This document shows positions 35,931 to 48,431 of a stretch of 64,000 nt of DNA, in pieces (the stretch's first letter is position 1; every line of letters begins with the position of its first letter). Origin of the DNA: Polytrichum commune (lineage: Eukaryota; Streptophyta; Polytrichopsida; Polytrichales; Polytrichaceae); NCBI GenBank assembly GCA_950295325.1, contig OX485806.1:10540001-10604000 (forward strand), written 5' to 3'. The notes below the pieces were generated by a model. The model worked only from the letters and a program-made list of their open reading frames with translations. It was not told the DNA's origin and did not search any database. Made by a program: the position numbers and the translations under genes.

Positions 35931-38671
35931 CACAGTCATGCCATCCCATCCGAAAACATGCTCATAATTAGGCATGTGGTCCTATTGTGGGATAAATATC
36001 ACAACACCTAACAAGAGGGGTCCCCCTGAAACGATGATTACTAAATGTTGTAAAAGCATGGAATCATTAACTTAAGTTTACCTAACTTCTACATTAGGTT
36101 CAGAACCCCCAAATCCTAGTGGATTGAAATTGAGATGGATAAGGAACCAGCCCACTATATCAGTTTTTATTATTACCCCTCGGTAGGTGTTAGGAAACCA
36201 AACTACATGTTATGGTGCCAACGCTAGATGCCCGCCTCTTTGATCTAGACTCCCAACACTCTTACCCCAAGTGACAACCCAATCCATTGTCTTATAGCAA
36301 GTTTGAATTTTATTAGATTATCTAACTATGGAATTAACATCAGAGGCCCCAAGTTAGGGGGGGGGGGGCACTTGAGACGAAATAACCATTGTTGGACTAG
36401 TAGCATCTTAACACCATTCAAGTATTCAAGTATAAGAATTTTGAGTTGTTTGATACCAGTGTGGTATGGCTATTTGAGGGTATTTTGTCTTCGATTCCAT
36501 TGGGGTTTGTATATCATGCAAGAACCTTCATCCCTAGGTAAACTTGCATGGTGTCAATACGGTTTAGGTTAGCATTGACCCAAGCAATAACTCGGATATA
36601 CAATGAATCTCTCATCTTAAGATACCTACCAAATATCATATTTGACTAGTATTGCCATTTTGATACCTTTGTGGATGTTGAATAATTGATACCAAACATT
36701 CACCTATATACCGCTCCAACATAACCATAACCCTCCATGGACCAGTCATATTTTACTAGACCCCATTTACCCAAGCAAGAGTGGTGGGGGCCCAACCCAA
36801 GGAGGTGGGCATCTACCTATCAGTCTTATAATGGCCACTTCCAACTCCACAGACAATCTTGCCCATTAAATCAAAATGTATGTTATGTTGTTTGGTTAAA
36901 AACTATGAATCACAACGATTGACATTTCAAGTTTCACAATTAGTATTGAGATGCTAGAATTATAAGAGGTCCGAGTGACAAGTAGATTTCTATGGTTACA
37001 TGCACACAAGGCCCTCCCAATTGTGTTAACCATTGGGCCATCCTAGAACGGTGTTGGTATTTCGAGAGCACGGTCCAATCTTATTGCGAAGTGAGTTTTT
37101 TGGTGTCCATGCTTAACTACAAACATTACCATACTATACCACTCCAATAATTTAGTGTATGTGTCGGATTAAGAAGAGGGACCATATAACATCCGGGTAC
37201 CTTCAAATTTTGAATTGCAATGTGTTACAAGGTTACTAAACATCCAAGTTAAACCACATGTTTCAATTAGTAAGGCACCCTAATGAGCCCCTAATTTGTA
37301 ATGTGGTCCATAATAAAGTGGACTTCACAACAATTTTGGAGTTTGCTTGGAACTGAGGCCTTTCTAACCCTAACCCTAAAAAATGACATGGCCACCTCAT
37401 AAGGCGGCATTTCTGGAAAGGACTCTAAGCCTCCTCCTCAATAATCCAATCATTTGTGCCATGCACGGTCATTGGTTATCATTGATGGCTCACCACCTAA
37501 AAGTCCCTACACCGTTTGTGGTATTTAGTGTGAATTATTATTTGGAACTACATGATGTAATAACTTTTTACTCTTGAGTTCAATGTTTACTATCGAAAGT
37601 TGAATAGTTCTTTTGGACATTATAAAACATAAATGACTTTTCTTGGTAAAATATTACATTCTTAATAAATAATTATAGCATTGCGTAACTTTGAATAGTA
37701 AGTGACACTAAATACCATAAACGGTGTAATGCATCATGCAGTTGACATTATCCTTTTACTTGTCTATGAGTTGTAAAATATTGATATTGGGTGGATGCTC
37801 AAATGTCAACAACAATTCCCCCAAAAAAATGATATAAGTCTTCTCCGATCATGCATGTATGCATCATTGCACTAACTATTGCATTTAGTGTCACCAACTC
37901 TATTTGTCTTGCTTAATACTAAGTATAAACTGCCCGTGTAGTGTTACCAACACTAAATGTAAACCTAGCATTAATTGTTACTCCTTGTGTAAAACAATTG
38001 GGCATCATAAGTCGACAATGTTGCAAATGTTATCACTTACTAAGTTCATCCAAATTCCAATCATCCATGACAACATTTTATCACATAATATGTCAGGGTG
38101 CATAATATATCAACCTTTTTGTTTCAATAATCGACATTTGGATAAGCTAAAAGTAAGTTGGGATGACAATGCTTGTAACCTTATTCATAGGAAGTGTCAA
38201 TATAAAAGATAGCACGGTGACTTAAAATACCATATGACACTAAATGCAATATGTAGTGTAGTTGAAAGCCAAACACTCTACATGGATATGTGCAATTAGG
38301 TTGCCTTTGCAAATAGGTTGCCTCTTTATCCATTCAAATTACCTTGGGTCAAAATCATGTCACATATGCGTACAACTTTGTTTATTCCTTTGCATACTAG
38401 CAACAACAACAACAACAACAACGATAATAGTTTTCATATTCATATATTTTGTTACAATGGTAATAAATATTCAAAATAGCGTGGAATGGCAACACATTAG
38501 TGTGAGGCAATGACTTGATTGCATTTATCAATACACAAAATCCCTTAACTTTCACATTGTGGGATAAACAAGTAAACATGTGTTATTATTTTGAACATTG
38601 TAGAATGCACAATATTTTAGACACTATGAAATTGATGTCAGTGAACCTTCATCCACATTAAATATGTTAGT
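35931..38671. other. repeat-rich intergenic region, no gene seen
   Basis: Fragments: about 36300-36560 resembles 28431-28620 (CAAGAACCTTCATCCCTAG); about 37010-37200 is a diverged D1 copy; 37699-38265 is a D2 element (see separate entry). A 12-base G run is at 36357-36368, and a (CAA)n patch at about 38400-38421. Confidence 0.5.
37699..38265. repeat. dispersed element D2, copy 1
   Basis: Bounded by ACACTAAATACCATAAAC at the left and GACACTAAATGCAATATG with GTAGTGTAG at the right. Inside, GCATTTAGTGTCACCAACTC and CCTTATTCATAGGAAGTGTC are shared with 42900-43320. Non-coding. Confidence 0.6.
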
Positions 38672-40696
38672 AAGGTAGAGGGTGCTAGAAACCAACATTT
38701 CACCCTAAACCAAAACCTAAACGCCTCCCAATTGTCTGACACTCTACTTACCTTGAACTGTTCCCCATGATGTAGGAGTGTCTGGGGTCAAGGTGTTGCA
38801 CACCTCTCCATGAGGAGTGCCCGAAACACCATGGGCACAAGGGGGACCTTGGAGTGACATCCGGGACTTGTGGCGTCATTGGTGGGAGGGCCCAAGTGAT
38901 CCTAGTGTGGGTGAGGGGCCCGAGAAGTTGAGAACACCTCCCACTCATGGAGACTAGGAGTCACAAGGGTAAGGCCACGAGCTATGAGTAGCTTATGGCG
39001 CGCGGGTTCTGGAATGCTCAAGAACACCTCAACCAGAGGTGTGAGCTAGGAGATATGGCAATTTGAGTGGGGCGCTGCCTAGGGACAGCGCCTTGGGACA
39101 ACATTGACCTGGGAGTGGCGCCTGGGACTCCCTAGGTTTGAACATGCATAACTTCCTCAATACGTTTCTGAATGAGGCAAGTGAGAGGTCCATCGGCATC
39201 TACACAAAGAATAGATGTCAATAGAGTGTTTGTTTGATGACATTAGATATCATAGGAAGAAGTTATGGTAGTCTGAAGCTGTTGGGGGCTTCTAGCCCCA
39301 GTGGCTAAGGGAAAATGTCTACTTGGCCCCAACCCTTAGGAGAGAGACAAAATGTTTCTTGACGGTGGGGTAGGGGCCTTGCCCAAAGTCCTAGAGGCTT
39401 ATATTGGTGAAGGCGGCGTGGCTTATTGAACCCACCCATGGCCGAACGGCATGGCCTCCACAGGCATTGGCCCCACGTGGGGGCACAGTTGCCTAGTATG
39501 GTTTGGGTTGTTGTAGTGTTGCCCCAGCAACACAATGATCAACTTAAGATTGGACTTCCATGGATGAAAGTCCATATCTAGCCATTGGTTGCCAATTAAG
39601 GGGAGAATCCAGAATGCAAGTGTAGGAGGGTTGATCCCCCACCTACGAGCTAAGGAGGTATGTGGTATGGAGAGCTAACTATTCGCATGGTGGAATCTGA
39701 AGGGTTAGTGCTTGTGATCTCGCTAGAGTTGACAAATGGTCAAGATACTTAAGGAGCACTAGCAAGGGTTGAGACACGTGGAGTGACAATTTTATGTGCC
39801 ATTAGTGGCGCCACCTCATAGCGGCCTCCACTACCTCCATGTAGGGAGGGTAATGGACCCCAATCTATCTCGGGTTGGTTCAAGGTGGATTCATGGTGGC
39901 TTGTCAATGCATGTTCTAGCCATTCTATACATGGAGGGAATGGTTCAAGCCATTGTATTCACAAACCTCAAGGAGGTAGGCTGGCAAAGCACAAAGGGGG
40001 TCGGTATTCGGAATGCCAAACGGCGGTTTTGCAAGCAGACCGGGTGGGATCATGGAGGTGGCTATGTGGCTTTGCACATCATTACTAGTTGGGCTTTGAT
40101 CTAGCTTGGGTCTAGTACACAACTGTGTTGAGTTGGTTCTAGGCAATGAAGGTGAGGGTCTTCATCGTATGCAAGGTTGTCATACATCAGGCCTATGGAT
40201 CGGTTTAAGAAAGCTACACTAAATAGGATATTTAGTGTTTGATTATATTTAGTGTAGTTATTACCCTACCTTGCTCAACACCAATTTTAAATTCTTTGAC
40301 AAATAGTGTTTGAAGATATGCTAGAATTATCCATTTATCATTGTCATTTGTTTTTCATATCCTTATCAACACTAAATTCAAACATGTAACTTCCACATAT
40401 AACCATAGTTGATATTTAGTGTTTAAGTTTACATTTAATGATATTGAATTTCATTGGGTTATATGTTATTTAGTGTATGTGTTTGTATTGAGTGTATCAA
40501 ACACTAAATATCCTATTTACAGTAGTGATATTGACTTTGAATATTCATCAAATATTCAATTGAGGCTAAAAATACTTATTTCTTTCTTTACACCTATGTT
40601 TAGCCCAAAAGCTTATATGAATAAAATATATATCAACCACATAGCCATATGTATGTGCAGTAGCTTGAAGTGTTGGTTTAAGCACCCTCTACCTTA
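38672..40696. mobile_element. non-autonomous TIR element M4, long copy (2.0 kb)
   Basis: Left end AAGGTAGAGGGTGCT followed by AAACCAACA-like sequence; the right end is the inverted TGTTGGTTTAAGCACCCTCT. No coding sequence recognised inside; the middle (38760-39560) is GC-rich compared with its flanks. The right third contains several ACACTAAATAT palindromes (40216-40510). 45049-45742 is a deletion derivative and 52350-52645 a related short element. Confidence 0.8.
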
Positions 40697-40785
40697 CATA
40701 GTGGTCTCGTGAAGTTCTCCTTATTCGCAGAGATCAAAGCCACATAACTTAGTTGATAAGAACAAGTGGTTACATTATGAACCGA

Positions 40786-41360
40786 GGGCCACTTCACACA
40801 CAAGACTAAAGGCCTGTGACCATTGTAATCTAAGAACTCTCATTGATCGAAAGGGCGGAGACCGTCCAAGTTCACTTCACACATGAAGGTGTAGGCCTAA
40901 CGGCCCAAAGAAGACTTCATGGATGACAAATCTACACGGAGTCCTACATGGCGGACTATGGATAAGGTTGCATGGTCTCCCATAATTTGTGTCAAGCCCA
41001 CCTCTTGGAGGTGGGTCTGACAAAAATTCCGGGAGACCATGATTTATTTAATATTTTTTCCAACATGACAAATTTCATGACAGAGTACAATGCATATTCT
41101 AGGACAGACAAACATCATCATATTTTCTTAAATTGATAGAATTTGAGACATATTTTATTGAACCAAATCCTCCCCTCTTTTGGCGCCAACAAAATATGCA
41201 ATGGTCCCGCAACATGGTCCATTCTCACTTGACACTATGCTTGAGGGCCCGTGACTACATAAAACGGCTTTCCCAACACCCATGGGATGGCCTTTGTTGA
41301 GAGTCAAGAGTCCTCACCATTACAAGGTCGCGGCTCTTGGCTCATGTGTGAAGTGACCCT
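40786..41360. mobile_element. TIR element family M5, copy 1
   Basis: 575 bp. Left AGGGCCACTTCACACACAAG, right complement of AGGGTCACTTCACACATGAG. Shared inner words with copy 2: CCTGTGACCATT, CTCTCATTG, GGAGTCCTACATGG. The same family has a remnant at about 2730-3000. Confidence 0.75.
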
Positions 41361-42869
41361 AACTCTTGAGACACTTGTAGGGAAGCTTTAAACTAAAGTT
41401 ATCCTCTTCTAAGGTAGGTGGGTCTTAAATGGTTACTTTTTCCAACTATACCACTTCTCATAGGACATGAAGCACGTGATTCATAACTTATTAAGCAACT
41501 AGATGATGGGTTTATTTTTTTTATCCAAAGAAAGAGGTTGCAATTAAAAAAATTATAAAAAATTATAGTTGCTTGTCAAAAACACTACATTACACAATCT
41601 GAATGCTCCCCATAAAACAAAGAATTATACTCATTTGCTACATGGTCCTACAAAACGCATCCAAGCAACTAAGTAATGTTATGTTGGTATGAGATCATTA
41701 GCAAATCCAAATTGAGGTTTGAGCCACTTTCCCGATAAATTTCGGATTTCATAAGAAGTAACAATTCTTGTGCTCATGTAATGGTCATATAGGTTCCCCC
41801 ACGCAACTATGTTGACTTTTGAACCTAGACCGTTTATTATAATTTGAGCATGTACTCCAATCTTTTTGAAACACATTCCTTTTATGATATCCGTTCTTGA
41901 AGCCAAACCCAATCACATATCTTTAAACTCCATAATACCAACCTTCTTAATGTCACTCCTTCTCTTAGTTAAATCTCACTCCTTATTATCATGTTTCTTT
42001 CCCATGTATCACGGGTTTTGACATGAAAATAAATCACCAAATAACTCAAACCACATGCTTGCACGCAACATGTTGTCAAATTACAATTATGGTCATTATC
42101 GCGATGTTGACTTTGTGTTGTTCCATAATCTCACATGCCACGCTAATTATCTTTAATCATGCATCCATGTCAACACTACCAAACTCTTCAATGTGACGTG
42201 CAATTGGTTGCCACAAAGCGTGATATTATAGAGTTTAGAGTGTGCATACCACTCAAATATAAGTGTCCGATTAAGATAAGTTACCAAATTAGACACGTCT
42301 AGGTACCTCATGCAAGGTTGCAATTAGCCCAATGTTGTGACCTCCACCAAAATATCCTACTTTTCTCAAATGTTTAGAATAGATCCAAGTGTTCCACATG
42401 TAATACCTAATTGCCATGCAAATTGACAAAGGGTTGGTAATTTACTCAGGTTCCTCCTTATTACGTACTCTAATTATCCCAATTAGTGAGGGGGGGGGGG
42501 CTTAAAAGTGTGTGTGGGAAATTAGTGAAGGCGAGGGTAAATTTTTTTGTGCTATGGAATCAGTGCCCTAAAATATCTAGGAAGTATTGTTCATCTCGGC
42601 ATTGCTCACTGAAAATACTAATCGTAACAACACCATTCACTAAAATTACCGACATTATTCATCCCAACACTATTCATTAACAAAATATGTGTTTGCATTT
42701 TTTTATTCATTCTACGAACATCTTAAAGCACACACTACTTTTCTTGAAATGTATGATAAATGAGCATGCATTCATGTATTTAGTACCACTCAGTTAGAAA
42801 TTTAGCCCTTGCTAATTTTGAGACTTGACAAAATAGTGTATGTTTTAGGAATTAATACCACATGCACTA

Positions 42870-43320
42870 ATCGAGATAAACAATGTAGTGACTCCTTCTA
42901 TCGTACACTAAATATTGTATTTAGTGTCACCAATTTTGCTTGTCTCACTCAATACTAATTGTGAATTACTTGTGTAGTGTCACCAAGTACACTAAATGTA
43001 AACCTGACATTTGTTTGTCATTTATTGTTTAAAAAGAAAACTTTTGGGTATTACAAATTTACAATGTTGCAAAAATTGTCACATACTAAGTGTTTTTTCA
43101 TCCACATTTTAAATCATTCATGATAATATTTCATTACATGCATGTTAGGATGCAAAATACACCTAGCTTTGTTTGAATAATTGGCATGGAATTCATCCAT
43201 ATTCCAATCATCCTTGACAACACTTGTGAACTTATTCATAAGAAGTGTCATTACAAAAGTCACCACAATGACATAACATACCCTATGACACTAAATGCAA
43301 TATTTAGTTTAGTCTTCATC
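42870..43320. repeat. dispersed element D2, copy 2
   Basis: Parallels 37860-38265: ATTTAGTGTCACCAA, GTGTAGTGTCACCAA, ACACTAAATGTAAACCT, TTATTCATAAGAAGTGTCA, and the ending GACACTAAATGCAATATTTA. Diverged from copy 1 by many small differences. Confidence 0.6.
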
Positions 43321-45048
43321 TTGTAGAAAATTTTAGGCTTAGGTTCCAACCGCCTATAACATACTTGTGCTCAAAATCCGCTCTTTGATCGGCATCAAAG
43401 GCAACAAAGTGGTGGTCGGAAGTACCCATGGATGGAATCCCAAACCACGGCTAAATTTTATGCAAAGTTTGAGAACTTTTACTCTTGGAATTTTCTAGCA
43501 GTATGGCTATATACCAAAGTTTTCATACTTAAGAAAAATTTCTTAACTTTAAAGTTATTTTGCTAGATGGTAGTTGTATTGATCACTACGGTTTATGGTA
43601 TTTCGTGTCACATATAGTATATGCGAAGGGCCTAAACTAGATGTATAACATTACTTAGTTGTAACATTACTCAACTGATGATATGTGTTCATGGGCCCAA
43701 CAATATGTTCAAGAATGAAGACTCCGCATGTTGGAATCCCATTGCTTCAAACTAAATTCGAAATTAGGGCAACTGAACACAACTCATCAGCTGGGTAATG
43801 CTTTGTGGTTAGAGGTCTCAAAATGTCACGTCCGCTAACTGCCAATATAACACTATTCAACAACATAAGTAATATTTTAAAGTGAAAACAATTCGCATTG
43901 TTATATTTAGCATACCACATTGGGATACTCGAGGTGATATCTTGTGTTTTAGTATGCAAGTGGAGGATATTCTTGAGGATAATGATGGCAAGTGTGTTAT
44001 TTGTGTACACTCTAGTCAACAGTTGTAGACCATTGTGTAACATAGGGATACACCTCACAAGATTATTGAACATACTCATGCCAAGATTTTAGTAAGCGTA
44101 CTTGAACACCAAGTGTCATGAGGTGGCACTTAATGATGAAGTTGTTGATTATAAGTGTAGCAAAGCATATGCCTCAAAATAGGGTAAGTGACACTATTAC
44201 CCATGTCACACTAAATATTGTAAACAATGTAGTGTTGGTGAGTTTGTGACTGACCTCTTTGCCAATGCCCTCTTAGCACCAAAAACTTCCTCAAACTCTA
44301 CAAGATGAAGCTTTACAAGAATTGCTTGTTCCACTTGATCCATAAATATTTCACTACACAAAGTGATGACCCCGAGCATTGTGCCCTCATTACTCATGGC
44401 TTCAACCACCTTTTTGATTATACTCATTTTGAGTACTATGGCTTAGCCCCTCATTCTCACTAGCAACTGGCTTCGTGAAGGGGTAGTATCGACTTATAGC
44501 CCACCCCACACCTACTAGTGCATGCCACCAATGAACAAGTTTTACCAACACTGCACTAAACACAATATTTAGTGTTCGATACACTAAATACGGACGCATA
44601 CACTAAATATCACTAACCCTATGAAAGTAAGTAACATTAAATGTAAACTCAAACACTAAATATCAACTATGGTAATGTGTGGAAGTTACATGCACTAATT
44701 TAGCGTTAGTAAGGATATGAAAAAAAAAACTAACAATGATAAAAGGAGAAGGAAGATGGCGGTAGGGAAGGTGGTGGCGCATTCATGTCTAACACTAATT
44801 ATCAAAGAATTGCAAATTAGTGTTGAGCATGACAGGGTGGTAACAACACTAAATATCATATTTGGTGTAGTTACATCCAAGTGACTCTCACTTGCCAAAT
44901 TGGAGCTAAGAGTGGCCCCTGTTGATAGGAGCCGCTCGTTGGTCGTCCATGCTAGTAAGTGTGGGCATGCTATTAACTTTGTCACTAAGAACAAAGTGTA
45001 CATGGGCCCACATCATGATAATCTATGCTAAGTCCAACTCCACACATC

Positions 45049-45742
45049 TAAGGTAGAGGGTGCTAAAACCAACACCCCACTCAAAACCAACACCTATAAA
45101 TGCCTCCCAATTGCATGACACTCTACTACCTTGAACCATTCCCCATGGTGTAGGAGTGTATGGGCTTATGGAGTGACGGTTTTAGGTGCCATTAGTGGCG
45201 CCACCTCATAGTAGCCTTCATTACCTCCATGTAGGGTAGGTAACGGGTTGGTTCAAGGTGGGTTTAGGTTGGCTTGTTAATGCCTATTCTAACCATTCTA
45301 TACATGGGGGGGGGGGGGTTCCTAGCCATTTTATTCACAAGCCCGAGGAGGTAGGCTAGTTCTAGACAAAGGGGGTCGGTACCCGGGATGCAAGGTGACC
45401 GGGTGGGATCATGGAGGTGGCTATGTGGCTTTGTGTACCATTACTAATCGGGCTTTGATCTAGCTTGGGTCTAGTACCCAAATATGAACATATGCCATGA
45501 ATATATAAGACCCCTTGCCATATGCAAGGTTATCATACATGGAGCCTATGGATTGGTCTAAGAAAGCTAATGATTTTGGCTTTGAATATCCATCAAATAT
45601 TCAATTGCGGCCAAAAATACTTCTTTTCTTTTCTTTATACCTATCTTTACTCCAAAGGCTAATATGGTTCTTTTTAGATCAACCACACAACCATATGTAT
45701 GTGCAATAGCTTAAAGTGTTGGTTTAAGCACCCTCTACCTTA
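45049..45742. mobile_element. M4 element, internally deleted copy (0.69 kb)
   Basis: Same ends as 38672-40696 (AAGGTAGAGGGTGCTAAAAC; right GTTTAAGCACCCTCTACCTT). After about 125 bases it jumps to sequence matching 39778-40060 (GGCGCCACCTCATAG, CCATTCTATACATGG) and then to the right end (GAATATCCATCAAATATTCA), so roughly 1.3 kb of the long copy is missing. A 13-base G run is at 45306-45318. Confidence 0.8.
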
Positions 45743-46254
45743 ACCAATTGTTGGGATTCTTCTATTTTGTGCTCACGAGACCTACCATGCCATGGTCGAT
45801 GATGAAGATTCTACCGCCCAATTAAATGCATTGTTCAAGTGGCTAAATGATATTATGTGTATAGATGCGACTATATGTGAAGTTACTAGGGCCCGATGCC
45901 CTATGTTAGTAACCAACTCACCTTCTACTCAATAGGTGTGACAACTTTGTTGTTGATGTGATTGTAGGGGCTCATTCACCGTGCTATTCTATCGTGCACC
46001 ACTTGAGCCATGTTGAATGGAGCACACAACCCATGATAAGTAAAGTAAGTGACCCTATTGTAACCACTTCCAACGTCACATACAACTTCGACCATTGAAT
46101 TGGATTGAGAATCGTTTCATTTGGTGAGCAATTGCCAATCACAAAAATGTCATGCCAAGTGTTAAACCCAAAGTCGAGACACAATTAATAGATATAAGAA
46201 GTCATAGTGGAGATCCTCTATCTCCTTCAAAGCACAATCATCGCATACAACATA

Positions 46255-46754
46255 AGGGCCACTTCACACACGAGACTGAGAGCCCGTGACCATTACACTT
46301 GAAGCACTCTCATTGGTGGACAAGGCGGAGCCGGTCCAAGTTCGCTTCACACTACGCTTGAGGGACCAACGGAGTATGTGAATGCAAGATGGATGTAAAG
46401 TCTACATGGATTTCTATATGGTATCAAATGGATAATGTTTCATGGTCACTTGGTCTATTTTCAAAAACCACTTCTTGGAGGTAGGCCTAACACAAAACCG
46501 GGAGACCATGGCACTCCGAACACTCATCACCGTTGATTTATTCTATTTTATCATATGTGAGGACCCGCATGAATACAAACTTGTTGAAATAGCATTTGGT
46601 CGAGGGCGCGGTCACATATGACTTCACATTACACTTGAGGGTCTGTGACCACACTACATGATTCTGGAGGTGTCTTGGGACGGCCTTTGGACACTTTCTT
46701 TTGGGCTCTCACAATTTCATGGTTACGGCTCTTGGCTCATGTGTGAAGTGGCCT
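46255..46754. mobile_element. TIR element family M5, copy 2
   Basis: 500 bp. Left AGGGCCACTTCACACACGAG, right complement of AAGGCCACTTCACACATGAG; inside GAGAGCCCGTGACCATTACA and GGGAGACCATGG shared with copy 1. Diverged D1 sequence follows to about 46935. Confidence 0.75.
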
Positions 46755-46935
46755 TAAGTTAACCCTCCCAATTCACTCTTGAACACAAATTCGAGCACAT
46801 GTTCCAATCTCATCGTAACACGCACAAGTTATTTTAGCGATTATTCCCATCTACTTGTGTACTGAGTTACAGCAAAGCAAAGCCTTGCCCTATCCCACTC
46901 AAAATATAGCCTATGGTGTCCAAATTAAGAAGAGT

Positions 46936-48431
46936 GACCACATAATGCCAATCCACAAACCTTATTATTAAACCAAGCCTTCAATCAAAGGCAGCAACTA
47001 AGAAGTTTCTGAACCATATTCTAGTAACTTGCTAACCCAGCCAATGAGAAGTTTGAAGCATGGGGGGCTCCAGAAATATAGGCAGGAAACCATAACTCAC
47101 AGGGGACCGTTCCACGCCGCAATGTACACCTGAAGTACACCCTAGATACCGGCCCATAGATTCTACCCCCTAAATGTTCCCAGGAGGAACATGCGCAGCC
47201 CAGTTGCAAAGAGTCCAGTCGGAGACCACTCTACTCCAACAAGAGCGAGGATGGATGGCCATGGCGAGATGGCTATGGCGGTCACCTGCGAGCCTTGCAA
47301 GTTTCTTTTCTAATAACTTCTGTTATTTCCCTCGGTCCAGCCACCATCATCATCATGATCATCCTCCTCCCATGCCCATTTGTGTCTGTTGAGTTTCTGT
47401 GACTAATTTAGTCCTTTGCCATCATCTGGATCAGTGTCAGAGCTCTTAACCTCTGACACCTGATCAGAAGACACCCGTTGCAGCTTCAAGGAAACGTAAG
47501 CTAAACCCCTCGCCCCGAGCTAACCTCCTCTTTTCCGCAACCGATCCTGACGGATTCTCGCTTGTGATTCATGAGTTCCAGTGAGTGTGATGTGATGAGA
47601 TGAGATGAGATCAGTGTGTTGTGTACTTAGGTGAAACAGTTGAAAGTTGATATAGAAAGACACAGGAAAAAAGAGAGAGTGGAGTCTAAGGTTTAGGTAC
47701 TAAGAGAGGGATGTTGAAGGAGGATATTGCATGTGTCTGAGCTTCATGTCCCTTGGTTTGCATGGTAATGTAAGGTAGTATACATTGTATGTATGGTTGG
47801 GTGGTCGTGATGATTTTCAAGTTGAGAGTTAGTCTAAGGTTTAGGGGAGAGTAAGTTGAAGAGTTGAATAGAGTCGTCGTCTAGAAGGAAGGATGGAAGG
47901 ATGGAGAGGGGTAAAGTGTTGTAGAAGGCGTCCGATGAGCTTGGTGTGCCCCGGTTTTGCGTTGTAAGGTGACTTAGCTCATCACATTGTTCGGTTGGGA
48001 ACACAGTGAATCGAAGAGAGTGAAGGAGAAGAAGAAGAAGTCGACTTTGGTGTGGTGCGTTATGTGTTATGTGTGGTGGTTGATGTGGGATATGTGAATG
48101 GGGGTGGGGTGATGATGGTTTCGAGAGTAGCTTGAGCTTGAGCTTGAGCTTGAGCTTGGTCGTTTGTCCTCCTCACCATGACACAATCTCATAGAGTATA
48201 TACGTGTGTGCAATGCGGTGTCGTCGACATGGTGAGAACCTATTGAAGTTTAGCACATAGACGTAGCATTTTGGTTGACATCCCTATTACATAGCAGCAG
48301 CAGCAGCAGTAGTAGAGTCGGTGGCTAAGCTGCTATATGCGTGACAAATGGGCTCGGGTTGAGGCTGTTGGACTACAATGCACAAAACGAGGTTAGAGTT
48401 GCAAAAGCAGTGATTTGAAGCGACAAGCACA
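46936..48431. other. upstream region of the NAT gene
   Basis: No separate gene is supported. It probably holds the promoter and 5' leader of the gene starting at 48432. Simple repeats: GATGA units at about 47590-47612, five GCTTGA units at 48130-48157, and a CAG/TAG run at 48296-48315. A plus open frame at 47174-47392 (72 residues, His-rich end) could be an upstream frame or chance. Confidence 0.4.
48130..48157 (+). repeat. GCTTGA hexamer repeat in NAT 5' region
   Basis: Five near-perfect units, about 275 bases before the start codon. Position suggests the leader or proximal promoter; function unknown. Confidence 0.7.

Larger units (their letters stand above)
40697..45048. other. repeat island, no gene seen
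   Basis: Contains M5 copy 1, a D1 relative at about 41400-41930, an M3 fragment at 42100-42245, D2 copy 2 at about 42870-43320, and ACACTAAATAT-type palindromes at 44207-44225, 44555-44665 and 44845-44872. An 11-base G run is at 42490-42500. Apart from these repeats nothing coding-like is recognised. Confidence 0.5.

Noticed and set aside
38400-38421. Possible CRISPR-like or functional short array
   Set aside because: It is a plain CAA microsatellite without spacers.
43747-44079. 110-residue minus frame as a gene
   Set aside because: No recognisable motif, lies in the repeat island and has no supporting exon structure.
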